Source: Immersiella caudata (lineage: Eukaryota > Ascomycota > Sordariomycetes > Sordariales > Lasiosphaeriaceae). From it: a DNA stretch of 64,000 bases. This document shows positions 11,592 to 24,424 of this stretch, one piece after another (the first letter of the stretch is position 1; each line of letters begins with the position of its first letter). The translations under genes were made by a program, and so were the position numbers. The notes beneath the pieces were generated by a model. It had not been told where the DNA came from and made no database searches. It saw nothing but the letters and a program-made list of their open reading frames with translations. The stretch is from assembly GCA_030512335.1 (NCBI GenBank), contig JAULSU010000006.1, positions 682,001 to 746,000 on the forward strand, in the 5' to 3' direction.

Positions 11592-14414
11592 ATGCCCGGA
11601 ATATTACCCATGAAAGTGATCAAGGTGGGCACGAGCTCGCAGAGCCGCATCGCCCAGGCCTGCGACCGCTGCCGCAGCAAGAAGATCCGCTGCGATGGCA
11701 TCCGTCCCTGCTGCTCCCAGTGCGCCAATGTCGGCTTCGAGTGCCGCACCAGCGACAAGCTGAGCAGACGCGCCTTTCCCCGCGGCTACACCGAGTCGCT
11801 CGAGGAGCGCGTCCGCGCGTTGGAGGCCGAGGTACGGGAATTGAAGGACCTGTTGGATGAGAAGGACGAGAAGATCGACATGCTCTCCAAGATGCACAGC
11901 AACCGCCGCTCGTCTCCAGAGTCCGCTCACAATCCGCCTGCGCCGGATCTGAAGATCGATCCTGAGTCGCCGGCTCCGAAGGAGGACACGTTCCGCGTTC
12001 AGGCATCGCCACTCCTTCTCGGGGTAGAGAACTCGGACTCGTATTTTATGGGCGCCTCCAGCGGCCGCTCATTCATTGGTTTGTGCCTCTTTTTGTGCCT
12101 ATTCTTGTCGGGCCTGAATTGCTGACCTCGCTGTAGAATCCTTCAAGCGGAAGATTCAGGAGAATGGGAAGTCGTGCTCTGAGTTCAATCCTGAGGCTTT
12201 CTTGCACATTCAAGGGTGCTACCCCCTTACACCCAAGCCGCCGCCGCAGAGCATGAGAGTGCCTCCGAGATTATTCTCGGATAGATGTGTCAATGTCTAC
12301 TTCCAAGAATGGGCCCCGCTGTTCCCCGTCCTCCACAAGCCAACCTTCCTCCGCGTGTACGAGGAGTTTGTGGCCGACCCCGAAAAAATCAAGAACAATC
12401 ACAAGCTCGCCCAGCTATATCTGGTCTTCAGCATTGCCGCCCTCTCAAGCGAACAGCCGGACCTTCAGCAGGTCACCGTATGCGAAACGCAATGGCAACG
12501 ATCGCTGGACGCTATCCTCATGGACAATACAATGATCACGCTCCAGTGCTTGCTCCTTGCGATGATGTACTGCACCATTAGGGCCGACTACAAGCGGTTG
12601 CAGCACTACAAGGGTATTGCTGTCGGGTTGTCCCATCGCCTTGGCCTTCACCAGAGCCAGAAACGCTTCTCTTTTGGCGTTCTCACGATTGAGACGCGGA
12701 AGAAGGTGTTCTGGACTCTCTACATGCTCGACTGCTTCTCGGCCGCTATGCTGGGTCTTCCAAAGCTTCTGAAGGACGAAGACGTCCATGCCGAGTTTCC
12801 CGCGGACATCGACGACGAATACGTCACGGAGAAGGGATTCCAGCCTAGTCTTCCTGGGGAGCACACGAGGCTGTCAAGCGCACTGGCTCTCTTCCGCGGA
12901 TCCCAGGTTCTGGGCAAGGTCTTGGAGAAGATCTACCCGTCCGCCACCTCTCATGACCTCTCGCTCCCACAAATGTCAGCCCTGGGGGCGGAACTCGATG
13001 GGTGGTATGATGAGCTCCCGCATCATCTGAGGCTCACTTTCAAGCAAGACAAGCCGTCGACCGACGTGACTGGAAGCAGGTCACCGCTTCTTGTGAGTGC
13101 GCCTTCTCAGGCCGTGGATCTGTACGCTAACTTTCCCAGGCGCTCGCATATTATTACATGAAAATTCTCATCTACCGGCCAGCAGTGTCGTCTGGCCTCG
13201 GCACCAAAGCTGCTCCTGCCATGATTGCTTTGGGGGAGTCCAGCAAGCACATTATTCAGATTGTGCAGCTGCTTGAGGAAAGGAGCATGTCTTTCTCCTT
13301 CTGCCTAAACCGATCCGACACACTCATTCTTTGTGGTATGGCCTTGCTCTACCAGAATTTGGGACTGAAGCACGACAGCGCCGTGTCAAAAGACAACGAG
13401 AAGCTCGCCAACGCTGTCATCAAGATAGTCGAGAAGGCGAAGACCACGGGATCTCTTGACTTCAAGCGGGTTGCCGCACTGCTGATCACAGTTGACGAAC
13501 CGACGCCACAATCGCTACCGACCCCGCCGAGACAGAGCCCTGAGGTCTCTATGGCGGCGCCGTCAACTTACCGGGCATCACCACCTGCATCTCTCGCCCC
13601 GCAGAGCAGGAAGCAGTCATCCCTTGGTTTGCATGTTGGCGCCAGCGTGAGTGAAACAGACCTCCTTTTGCAACAGGAGAAATTGCGCCGAATGACGATG
13701 CCCCCGGTTGCCCCACAACACGGCTCAGACCAATATCGCGTCCGCTCGAGACAGTCCTTCGACGGCGCCTCGAGACGTGAGGTCCAAATGGTGCATCGCG
13801 AGCACCGATACTCGATGAACCAAATGCAGGCTGCACAGGCAGCCATGCTCGCACCAGTTTCTACATCAGCCCCCGGACAGCAAAATCTGGACTACCTATC
13901 GCTCAGCTCAACACCACAGTCCCAGCCGTCGTCACCCATTCAGTCGCGCGCCCAGCAGCAGCAACAGCAATTACAACAACCACAACGCCACTCGCAACCA
14001 GCGCAGTCTTATGCTCAAATGCAGCAGAAGATGTCAGCTGTATCAAGTTCTGAATGGGAGTCGCTATTGGGCTCGATCGAAAGCGGTCAGATGAACCTGT
14101 ACGATGCAATGTATGGAGGACCTGGGATGATTCTCACAGAGACGCCTGTTTCAACAACGTCAGCGTCCGCCGGCACAGCGAACTGGTCTCCTGAGCCATG
14201 GGACATAACGGGCTTCAACATGGGTGATTTTGCGCCAGGGCCGACGACAACACAAAGTGTCCTCAGCTTGAGCGAAGAAAGCTTGAGCTCTGGGGATGAC
14301 CTTGCGACGAGCGAAAGTGGCCTCGGCGCAGGCGGTCTGGACTTCCGAGGGGGGATGATGCCTGTGGTCAACGGGGATGGCTTTATTTTGGATGGTCTTG
14401 ATGGCTTTTTATGA
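11592..14414 (+). CDS. facB: Zn(II)2Cys6 acetate-utilisation regulator FacB/Cat8
   Basis: Nuclear activator of acetate and C2 catabolism (acetyl-CoA synthetase, glyoxylate cycle, gluconeogenesis in characterised relatives: A. nidulans FacB, N. crassa ACU-15, yeast Cat8). Exons 11592-12078, 12137-13092 and 13140-14414 give 905 residues. The binuclear zinc cluster is C24-x2-C27-x6-C34-x6-C41-x2-C44-x6-C51 in the family-specific context RIAQACDRCRSKKIRCDG. The linker RRAFPRGYTESLEERVRALE leads into a coiled coil (about 70-100). A fungal-specific transcription factor middle domain follows (about 200-450), then a Gln-rich stretch near 13,950-14,040 and an acidic/Ser-rich C-terminus typical of activation regions. 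Intron 1 uses a weak GTTTGT donor but a good GCTGACC branch site. The start MPGILPMKVIKVG matches my recollection of FacB orthologues. Confidence 0.92.
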
Positions 14415-17400
14415 TCTTGCTGGCGATCTGGTGACATTACCTTTCGATGTTTTGGGCGTCTCTAGGCAGCCGGGCGGGGGTTGGGGCTTATTCGGTCATA
14501 CTGGGCTTTCGATAGCAGATGCGCCTAAAATTTGCATTTTCTTGGGCTATTTGGGTTGGGAGTTTACTTTGGAATTGGATAGGGAGAGCGGCACGGATGA
14601 TGCCAAGCTCAATGGGTTGGGGTGTCCATTTTGGCTAGTTATTATGTAAGGAACGAGAAAAAAGAGCGACTGTACTGTATACAACACCTCGCTGCCGTGC
14701 CTCCATTCACCTGCCCTTGTTTGCCACCGTCCGGGTTCCCTGGCGTCTCAGCCCACTCGTGACCTGAAACCAGGGTGTCATTATCAGGGTTAGGGTTTGC
14801 CACTGCCTCAGGGGCTCAGGGGTTTGTTGTCATCATGGCTCCACCCTCCAGAAGCGGAGTATAAGGGCCGGCAGGGCTATCACTGGGGATTTTGTGGGGA
14901 TTTTTGAGATGGCATAACCCGGTTGGGCTGAAATGTCCAGCTAGGGAGGGAAACAGTTGCGGAGGGGCGTGGATTTGTGAGAGCTTTGTCACGGATTGCT
15001 GATGAGGATTCGGGGTCTCGGTGTTGTGGAGGGACGGGGCTTCCCCATGGCGTTTGCATTTTGGCTGTGGGCCGATCTGTGTTAGGGTTTGCTGTGTAGG
15101 GATGGGCGAGGGGGTTCGAGTCGCTTCTTTGTTTATGGGGAAGGAATATGGATGTTGATGTGAAGTGGTTCACGGGGATAAGTGTCCGCCGGGGGTTCAT
15201 CTTGAAGGGATGGCCCGGGTCTGTGTTAAATTACCAGGTATTTAAATGATGGGAGGGGATATTAGAAACTGGGTGACCCAAGGGGGGAGAGCCCAGGGGT
15301 GAACGTTTTGTTTTCCCTTGGAGTTGGAAAAGGGGCTCTCGCCAGCCCGGACCAGGTGTTTTGGGTGGAACATAGGCGTCGGGAAGGGACCAATACGCTT
15401 TCAGGTATGAGCACATGTTGCTCTGCCGGGGCTAATAAGATACTGACCCCCTGGCTAGGAGGGATGATGTTGGATAGGATAGTGAGATGAGGCGCATTGA
15501 AGTGGCGAGTAAGCAAGGCAACCGTGTCGACGGCTACCTTGCTGAGTCTGGAGATCTCACTGGGAGATATTGACCGAACAGGAAGCGCAGGTAAGATAGC
15601 CAGCCCTAAGTCTCTTGGGTGTAGTTATACCCCTAATAAAAGCAACATGCCTGACCAGTTCCGCCAACGCCACGTCTATATTCCTTCACGCCAGGATCAA
15701 ATCCCTCGCCCTTCATCTGCTTACTCATCCTTGTGGTTCTCTCAGTGAGTCTTATTCATGTACGGGGCGTTCCCGTGCCCATGTTGTCTCTTGCGGAGTT
15801 GAGTTGAGGCTCAAGCCCATTGAGGATCGCCGTCATCCGAGCTTGGTAGAAGGGGACCCTTGCGTCTTCGCCTCTGGCCGTAGGTGGTATCCGCATGAAA
15901 ATGCTGTCGTGCGTGCAGCTTGAGATGCGAGAGATGGAGGAGCTACACGTGAGTTAGAGACTCGGTGTGTCCAAGGGGGAGGTCAAGACTTGGATGAGAG
16001 TCTAGGTCTGGTTTGCTGAGCCGTACCTTGTTCTCTTAGAGTTGTGTGTCGTGCGGTTTGTGTTTTCTCTGTGGCCGTCCATGGTGGCGTAGTGGGAATG
16101 TGAGTCGACGCCTATATTGTTCAAGTAGAGAGTCGAAGATGAACAAGCTGCTTGCCATTGACACCATCATCCAAGAGAAGAAGGGCAAAGCAAATATATA
16201 CACCAAGGTTGCGGCGAGGAACATTTGAGCCTCCAGTTGGCCTCAAATGGCCTCAACACCAATACGACTCGATGGCCTGAATTCGGCTGCGAGGCAAGCA
16301 TCAAGACTGCCAACACATTTGGCACCCCAGCGGCATGGGGGACATTTTGCAGACATGTCAGGCACCATGACGCGGTGACTCGAACACATTTGCGAACCAT
16401 CGAGGGCGCAGGGTGTGAGGTTCTGAGGGTGCCCGGCACGTAGGCAGGGCAGGTGAGACCAGCCCGACTCCCAAGGGGTTCGGGCTGAATGACGGCCTGT
16501 GACCGTGCCGCAAAGAAGAACACAGATGCTGAATGGTCGACGCTTGAGATCCGAAGGCACGTGTGGCGCTCTAGACGCGCACATTGCGGTTGTGCCGCTC
16601 CCGCCTGGCGGGAACAGACGCAGAAGATGCCTCCGCGCCGCGTTGTGTAACGTGATTGGGGCTAGGAAAACTGATGTGTACGATCGTGCGTCTTTCAGAT
16701 TTAGGGGCCAATGGTGACTGGGGATGCACCAGCCCTACCGCCTGGGGAGGCAGTCGCTGCGGTGCTGGGGGCTAGATTATCACGGTGCTTGGGTGAGGCG
16801 CACCCGACGGAGGATCGATCCCGCCGCGCTGCAAGTCTTGATGCGGAGAAAGGTTCCAGAACACACGCCGCCCTCTGGGTATACACCGCACCCATTCGTT
16901 CTTTCCGCATGAAATATTCCTACGGTCAGATGGCCCGATCTGAATAATAGATCGGGTGTCAGCAAAAGTTTAAGGCGACCGCTGCACATGAACGGCAGGT
17001 GCGTCCCAGTTCGCCGGCACCCGGACCTCCGGCGGGAAGCAAATCCCTACAAGCCGCCTCTCTGCATAGAATTTGTTCCCGAGGTCGTGATTCTGTGAAT
17101 GTGTATTCCGTCACACATAAGCGATGTTTGCCCCATCCTTCAGAGCGATACCGCAACTTCGTCAGCGCCGTCAGGATTATCGCTATTACTGTTCAAACAA
17201 CGGTTGTTGCCTGGCTTTGCCGTGCTTGATCCTCGTCGCGACAGCCAACCAACAACAACCGATATCCATCAAGGGACCCCCCGATACGGTCGCGACTTGA
17301 AAAAGGCAGCCTGAACTCTCCATATTAGAGATGCGATCGTGGGGATGAGGGAAGGCGGAGGAGAGGAGCCGCTAGAGCACATTGTTGGGACATCCGTTTT

Positions 17401-18283
17401 GGGGTTCCTTGGGGTTCCAGGCCCCCTCAAATTACGCGGGTATGCGCCCAGCGTCCAAGTGGGCGCTGCGAGGTTGCCGTCACACGAGCTTGCTAACGCG
17501 ACTGAGTGTGGCCAGATGTTCGGGGGGTGTCGGGAGGTTTAGGGTTGAGCGCCTGACTCGGGGCTGTTGGCGAGAAGCTGTTCAGGGACATCACTCTTCT
17601 TTGAGCTGAGACTAGATTGCGGCGCAGAATCCGAAGTTGCGACTTTGTCATTTGCCGTTTGCTCAACCATCGCTGTTGGCACTCGCCGCCGCCGTCGTCG
17701 CCGCCACGGTTATCGGCCCCACAATCCTGCCCTGTCACTGATTGACCACGGTGGAGGGATCCACATCTCAGCACGTGGAGCTACTACGTGGGGATTTAGC
17801 CTGAACACGGGCAGGGGCCGTTTGCGGGGAGTCGACGGTGACGAGATGGACCCAGGGGTAGCACGAGTCAAGGCATTTTCGCGCAGCAGAGACGTTTCGG
17901 TTGAGAACGGTACTGCGGGCCTGACAGTCGGCCACAGAATCCAGCCGGTTCTTGGTTGACCAGCCGAGAAAATCGGCCCTCGGGACCCCACAAGACCCCG
18001 GTGATCCTTGCTCATTCCGTGCCAAGGCTGCCACAGCCAACGCGACACCTGTCCCGGCCACGCCCGAAGTCTGCTGCGCCGTCGCCGCCCCGCGCTCGGA
18101 GTTAAGACTGCTACCGGCCGGGTCGTAGACGACGCGTATTCAACGAGACTCAGATCAATAATCTGTATCTTCAGCTATACCCAGGAATCGGCATAAATCC
18201 CAGCGCTGGCGCAAAACATCGCACACAGCCATCAATCACCTCACTCACCTCACAGCCAGTCATCCCATCACTACCAGCCCCTC
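14415..18283. other. gene-poor stretch 3.9 kb
   Basis: Largest gene-free interval. ORFs are at most about 130 codons, overlapping and compositionally non-coding. The + strand is G-rich from about 14,450 to 15,500. One two-unit telomere-like motif at 14786-14797. No tRNA, 5S rRNA, transposon or repeat family was recognised. It could hold non-coding RNA or a gene too divergent to recognise. Confidence 0.4.
14786..14797. promoter_or_regulatory. telobox-like motif (two TTAGGG units)
   Basis: AGGGTTAGGGTT about 370 bp downstream of facB, identical in its core to the motif at 7204. Not next to a recognised promoter, so its role is unclear. Confidence 0.3.
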
Positions 18284-19499
18284 ATGACCGCCGAAACCAT
18301 GCCGCTCCTTGGGAAACCGGGTACGGCCCCACAAAGTTGGTTCATCTCAACAACTCTTCACGTTGCTTGGACCGATGCTAACGCTCGTCATAGCCTCGTT
18401 TACCGGCGCTATTTCTTCCGCTCATGGGAAACGCTTGCCTCAAACAATAGCCCATCGTGGTTACAAGGCTGCATTTCCAGAGAACTCCATGGGTGCATTC
18501 AGGGGCGCCGTTGAAGTCGGCGCACATGCCATCGAGACTGACTTACACTTGTCCAAGGATGGTGTGGTTGTACTCTCACACGTGAGACCTACTTGAACTT
18601 CTCAGCATCACAAGTGCCTAACTGTCATCCAGGATGGCACACTAAAGAGGTGTTTTGGCATCGACAAAAAGATTGCCGACTGCGATTGGGAGTACCTCAG
18701 AACTCTCAGGACCACAAGGGAACCACAGCAAAGCATGCCCCGACTATCAGATCTCCTCGAGTATATCGCGCAACCAGGGTTAGAATCAATATGGCTTCTC
18801 CTCGACATCAAAGTGAGTCCCTTCCTCCTCACCAATCTGACCACTAGCTGACATCCCTTAGGTCGACGACGACGGGCATGAACTACTCTCCCGTGTAGCT
18901 TCCACCCTCGCCTCCGTGCCTACCCCCCGCCCCTGGAACGAGAGGATAGTCCTCGGCGGGTGGAACGTGCGTAACCCCTTTCCCTCCCCCTGTTCATCCC
19001 AACTAACAACCACCCTCAGGACAACTACCTCAACCTCTGCCGCACCCTCCTCCCATCCTTCCCCATTGCCTTGATCGGCTTCTCTCCCATCTACGCGTCC
19101 AGGTTCCTCTCTCAACCCGACGTCAACTTCAACATGCTCCAAAAAACTCTAGTCGGCCCCATCGGCAGCCGATTCATCAAGAGCGTGCGAAAATCCGGAC
19201 GGAGCTTATTCCTTTGGACGGTCAACGATGAGGAGTGGATGGAGTGGAGTATCGAGAAGGGGGGTGATGGGGTAATCACGGATGATCCGAAGTTATTTTT
19301 GGAGGTTTGTAAGAGGTATTCTGGTGGGGATGGGGCTGAGGAGAGGTTATTGAGTAGGAGTGGGAAAGGGAGGAGAGCGATCAGGGTGGCGAACCTGTAT
19401 CTGGGTGCTTTTTGCTTGCAGGTTCTGACGTTTGTGTTGATGGCGTTGTTCGCGAGGAGGTTAACGGGGTTGGGGAGGAGGAAAGATGGGAGTATATAG
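18284..19499 (+). CDS. glycerophosphodiester phosphodiesterase family protein, Pgc1-like
   Basis: Likely membrane-anchored phospholipase C-type enzyme; the closest characterised layout is yeast Pgc1, which degrades phosphatidylglycerol. Five exons, 18284-18320, 18394-18581, 18633-18812, 18862-18966 and 19020-19499, give 329 residues. GDPD signatures are AHRGYKAAFPENSMGAF (H34, R35), E61 and D63 in ETDLHLSKDG, and LSHDGT (H76), the residues that bind the metal and act in catalysis in this family. The C-terminal half has LFLWTVNDEEWMEWSI. One hydrophobic helix near residues 295-316 is followed by basic residues, like the C-terminal anchor of Pgc1. All four introns are short with consensus ends. 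The last exon switches to G/T-ending codons after about 19,200. Convergent with the NLR pseudogene. Confidence 0.87.
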
Positions 19500-19783
19500 G
19501 GCTTGGGTTGGCTAGGTTTTTGGATTGTCAAGAGTGGGCGGTGTACTAGATGACGAGGATGATGCGGAAGGATTGAAATGGATAGCAGGCGTTGGGTGCT
19601 GGGTGGGTAAGATATGAGCCTGGTTGGAGTATCTGCCGATTTGATAGTTGCATTGCATAACATCACGTATTCTTCATTCAGGGGCCATCATTTTCGTGTC
19701 TTTCCCAGCATTACAGCTTAGTCCTTGCCCTTCTTTCGACCAGCAAACTTTGCCCTAGTAAAAAAAAACGCATAACAGGACTG

Positions 19784-22700
19784 CTACAAGCGGAGCTTGT
19801 CCAGTACGGGTGGCTTCAGTATACCTTTGATATTTGCCCCATGATCGATCAGAAACCGAGCAACAGTTGGGTTGTTTCGCGCGACAGCCGCTGCCAACGC
19901 CGTCTGGCCCCAGCAATTCGTAGCTTCAATATTCGCGCCATGATCTAAAAGCAGCTTGGCAATTGACATCACTCTTCGGTTCTCACACCTAGCCGTCAAC
20001 ATTTCGGACACGAAGCTTCTGTCCCGGAGAAACTTTGCACCGGCGCTGAGAAGAGTATCGACCACGTCCTCGTGTCCGCCATACGCAGCGGATACAAGAG
20101 GTGTCATGTTTCCGCAACCCACGTAGTAAATGTCAGCACCAAACTCGATGAACAATCTCACAATACCGCCGAGAACCTGCTGTGATGCTTATGACAAAGG
20201 GCTACCATTTGGCGAGTTGTTTGTTCTGTCCGTTCCGTGGACACTGACGCCTCTTTCAAGTAAGAGCCTTGCAACGGACTCGTGGCCTCGAAAGATGGCA
20301 ACCCTCAAGTGGGCTTTGAGAAACGCCTGAGCAGCATTATAACTCTTTGCCGCCAGCGCTGCCAGATTCGGCACTGCATAGTGGTCTTTCTCCAGTTTAA
20401 AGCAATCCTCTCTGGACGGGTGGTGGCGAGTGAGGTTTGCCGCATTGAGCTCGACCAGAGTATATAGCAAACATGCACCTGCCGTGTGATCCCAGTTGAA
20501 TTGTCCGCAGGCCCGAAGGTGGTTCTCAAGCCTGATCCACTCAGAAATACAGAAGTTGTGAAGAAATTCAGCTTGGTTGATCCCTGTTTTCTCTGCCGAA
20601 TCCGCGTGGAAGAAAACGTTTGAGATTGCATAAGACAAAAACGGGAAAACGGCTGAAAGATGAGCGTCTGGTGCCTCCTCGCCACGTGCTGCTTCGCGGG
20701 TCCGGACCGGAGATGATGCTCGCTGGAGGCCGTCAAATAGGGGATTAGCAGTCGCTTGCCTTACTGTCTTCAAACAGCACTCCTTCAACCGTTCGTGCAC
20801 TTCGCCCTCGAGGTTGGCTGTGAGGCCCGGCCAGATCTCTTTGACTCCATTCTGTTTTGTGAGGGAGTCTCGCATTGACTCATGAATGAATTGAACCGTT
20901 GGCACGGATGACTTTGTGATCTCTGCCAGGCCTTTCGAGGAACTGATGGCGAATTTCAGCATGGTTGCCTCGTCGATCTCATCCTGGTCCCATTTGCAAA
21001 CAGGACTTGGCTGAGCGCCAGAGCATAGCTAAATAGAGTTGTCTAGGGGTGAGCGGTTGTTTTGCGAAGAGAATCCACTGTATGCAGAGAAGCTGCTGAT
21101 ATCTGTTGTAATCGTCGTGGACGAAGATCTCCCAGAACAAGGCGTGGAGATCTTAGGGAATCCACTGCAGCGTTTGTCGAAGACCGTGGATATCCCCGCT
21201 GTCGTATTCCCGATTCAATATCCTTGTCACTAGAACAACCCACATGAAGATTCCAGCCGCTTTCTCTTGAACTTCGAGACGGATGCTTCTTGGAAGTTTT
21301 GCTTTCTCCGATCTTGAGCTCCGAACCGAGATAGTGTACTGGCATTCATTTTAGCCATGGTGTGTGTTTGATGTTGGGATATGGGCAAAGATGGACATAC
21401 TGATATCTCCACCATGGCCATCCTGGCCCTCGAGAATGAGATAGCGCCCTCTGGAGATTGTAATCTGAGGATAATGTCTGCTGGTAAAACAAACTCGGAA
21501 CGCCGTTTTGGCCATAGAATATATACTGCTCAGATATTCCAAAAATGACACCATGTCCCGGACTTCATACTCGTCGTATTCGTCGAGCGCGTCGATAAAA
21601 CAAACCAGGTGCTCTTGATACAGGTTCAGAACGACTCTTTCGAAGAGCTCTTTCAGAATTTCCACGTTCCACTCAACTGAAACGTTGCGTTGATGTGCAG
21701 GTTTGAACGGCAAAGCCCTGCGAGAATGTTCTGTAGTTCCGGAATACCTTCGAGGATTTGGAACAACAGAGAATGGTACATGCCAAGAGTAGATCTTTCC
21801 AAGTCCCGTCGGCGTGCATTGAAAAAAAATAGAGACAGCAAGCTCGGCGCTCATCTCCCTCCGGGCATTGGATATGGCAAACTTCATGAGTGTGAACTTC
21901 CCAGTCCCAGCCTTTCCTTTGATCCATAGAAAGCCTCTGTGCTCATTGGACTTTGCTCGGGTCCAGCCAGTCGAGGTATTCGGGCGTTTTCAACAGCCAC
22001 TTGCAAGTGTTGATGTGGCCATTCTTGATGGTCATCTGACGGGCGTCAATTTGATCGGACCACAGCGGGTCCATCAACGTTCTTTTCTGGTCATCATTCA
22101 GTGGAGGTTTCTCAGCCATTCGCTGAATAGCGGCGACGACTTTCATGTACTCGGGATCGTCAACGCCGGTGAAGCGGCACATTTCCATGTGGTTCTGTCG
22201 GATATACTGAGCAGTCTCCACAGACGATAGGCCAAGACAAGACGACATATCCTCAACGACCTGGACCACCATAAGTTAAGTGGTAATGGGAGGAGTGAGA
22301 GCAATACCGAAGCATACCTTCCTTGCGGTCATTCAAAGCTCCGACGCCAAGTTGCTCCTGGAAAGAATGTATCGTCCAATTCCTCTCCTGGGCCATGAGA
22401 CCAAACATACCTCTAAGCTCCTTCAAGTGTTCCGAGGTCGGCAGCAAGGTCTGAATAATCTGCTCCTCAACGGTGAACTGGGCAGCTTTGATCACCTTCT
22501 CGATTACATGGTGGAGAGTGGCCCGAGAATCTGCGCCAGCATTCGGGGTGCCAAAAAACATTACCTCTGCTGTCGCGTTGAAAACGCATCGGAGATAGGC
22601 CTGTCCCTGTTGGCACAGTTTCGACCCACGCAGCATCTCCTTCACAACGATCCCGCCGAGACTGTGGGCAGCAAATAGCAGCGATCTTGACGAGTCTTTC

Positions 22701-23065
22701 CGGCGGCAACCTTCAAGTGCAAGAAGAAGATCCCATGCGAAATTGCAGACGGTGCTTTTGTCGATGTCTGATGCTAACCGATGCCTGACTCTTGAGTCGT
22801 ATCCAAATATCAGGACTCTTGCGTGGGGCAGGGCCAGCGGAAGCAAATCATGCGGCCAGTATACGTGAGACTCGAGTCCCCCATGGGATGCCAGTGTGAG
22901 CGCTCGCGAGAAGGGGTTGAGTTTTAGAACTTTGGGCGGTGGCTCAAAGTCGTTGGCGCCTTGTCGTGTGCTCTCCCGCTTACAGGTCCATGTTCCCTCT
23001 GGATGACCAGTGAACCCGTGAACAAACACAATGCTGCTCTTATTTGGTTTGTTGCGAAAGCGCAC
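19784..23065 (-). pseudogene. degraded NLR-like gene: alpha/beta hydrolase-NACHT-ankyrin
   Basis: Relic of a large STAND/NLR-type protein of the kind linked to fungal allorecognition and innate immunity. From the 5' end (23065): an alpha/beta-hydrolase domain with IVFVHGFTGHPEGTW and the nucleophile elbow AAHSLGGIVVK; a linker with VVEDMSSCLGL; a NACHT-like NTPase with P-loop KGKAGTGKFTLMKFA (about 21,910) and Walker B VCFIDALDE (about 21,590); then ankyrin repeats (HLRVAIFRGHESVARLLLE, MTPLVSAAYGGHEDVVDTLL, WGQTALAAAVARNNPTVARF). Reading frame is lost at the hydrolase/linker boundary (about 22,260-22,310), near 21,945, at an eight-T run (21822-21829 on +), near 21,680 and between about 21,010 and 20,965. 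In-frame stops sit at 21155-21153 and 20191-20189. One normal intron remains near 21,340-21,400. A single undamaged product cannot be made. Confidence 0.8.
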
Positions 23066-24424
23066 CTTGGATGGGAACTTTGTCCATCAATCCGAAGAAC
23101 AAGGCGGTCCCAATCTCAGGGCACGCTGCCGGGTTTAGGGGTGAGTTGGTGGACCGGCCGAGTCATCCTGAGGAAAACATCACAGCCTCGTTGTCAGAAA
23201 GAGCTGAGTTGTGGGGTAGTCCCACAAAGTCGCCTTGAAGTTTAGCCGCAGCTACACGAATGAGAGGTGCTGCTCTCCCGAGACTCAGCCTCCTTGTGCA
23301 TGGTCTCATCCTTTACGATGCGGGCAGCGGACTCTCCAGCCTTCTGCTCTTGCGCCCAGTCGACAAAGGCATTGGAGGTGAATGAAGGTTGGCCAAAAGT
23401 ATGTGGATTCGGGAAGGACTCGGGGCTCCTCACTCGGTAGCTAACGGAAAAAGAACACGCAGAGTCTCCTCAACAAGCAGGAGCGACTTGATCAAGCCCG
23501 TCGAGTTGCTGCACATCTGCGGCTGTGACTGGCCAGCTGGCGTCAGCTGACGCAGCAGCTGCACAGCGCGCAGGAGGCAGACAGCCTCCAGCTGCAGCTT
23601 GCACTGCAATCCCACCTGCAACTCGGTCCCCTTTCGAGATCCAGTTGATGAAGCCATCGTGAGAATCGGCCGATCTCACCCGCCGCACGCCAATGACGCT
23701 GGCAGCACCAAACCTGTCTCGAATTGCTCACCTGCGCAGCAACCAATCCAGCCCCCCTTTCCCGCCTCGAAATTGTGCAAACTGGCCCGCAAATCCATCG
23801 CCCAGCGACGAAACCAGGCGGACACGCTTCTCCAATCACCCAGCGCACCCTATGAGAGCCCCCCTCCCCCCCGATTGAAGCCCCGTTTGGCAGCGCGCTT
23901 CTTTCCACGTCAACATGCAGTTTTCCCCATTGCCCGTTTTGAGGCACCGCATAGGATGATAGGATGTGCCCAAGCCCAATCAAGCAAGCTGCCGCCACCC
24001 TGCAAACAAGACCGCCTTTTTCCCACATAGCCCGCTGCCCTTTTCCACTTTGGTGTTTGTTGATTTCGTGGTCACAAGCCCCGTTTTTTTGGCTGCTCTT
24101 TTCCGTCCCCTTATGTGTTGGCTTACCCCCTTGTGTCACAGAGGTCTGAACTGTCTCTCTGCTTACCAACTTTGTCTCTCCCCCCCCTACTCCAAAAAAA
24201 AGACACAACCCATGAGAAAAAGCCCAACCCAGCCCAACTGCAAACAAGAAAACCTGCTTTCCCCCCTTGGACACACAGATCTTGTTCTGCACAAAATCTA
24301 TCTCATCTCACATCGGAGAATTTACTTGCTGCAAACCCTCTACCAAACAAACCCATCGCGTAGTCTCTTCAAACCATAAACCAACCCACCATCATCCCTT
24401 CCAAACACACATAGATAGCCAGGC
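23066..24424. other. divergent intergenic 1.4 kb
   Basis: Between the NLR relic and the cysteine-repeat gene. The right half (about 24,030-24,420) is pyrimidine-rich on the + strand with C and A runs, as expected for a core promoter and leader of the gene at 24,425. No coding sequence recognised. Confidence 0.5.

Noticed and set aside
19784..23065. Reading the NLR relic as an intact multi-intron gene
   Set aside because: Some frame changes have no GT..AG pair that would restore frame, one is at a T homopolymer, and two in-frame stops lie inside conserved modules, so introns alone cannot rescue it.
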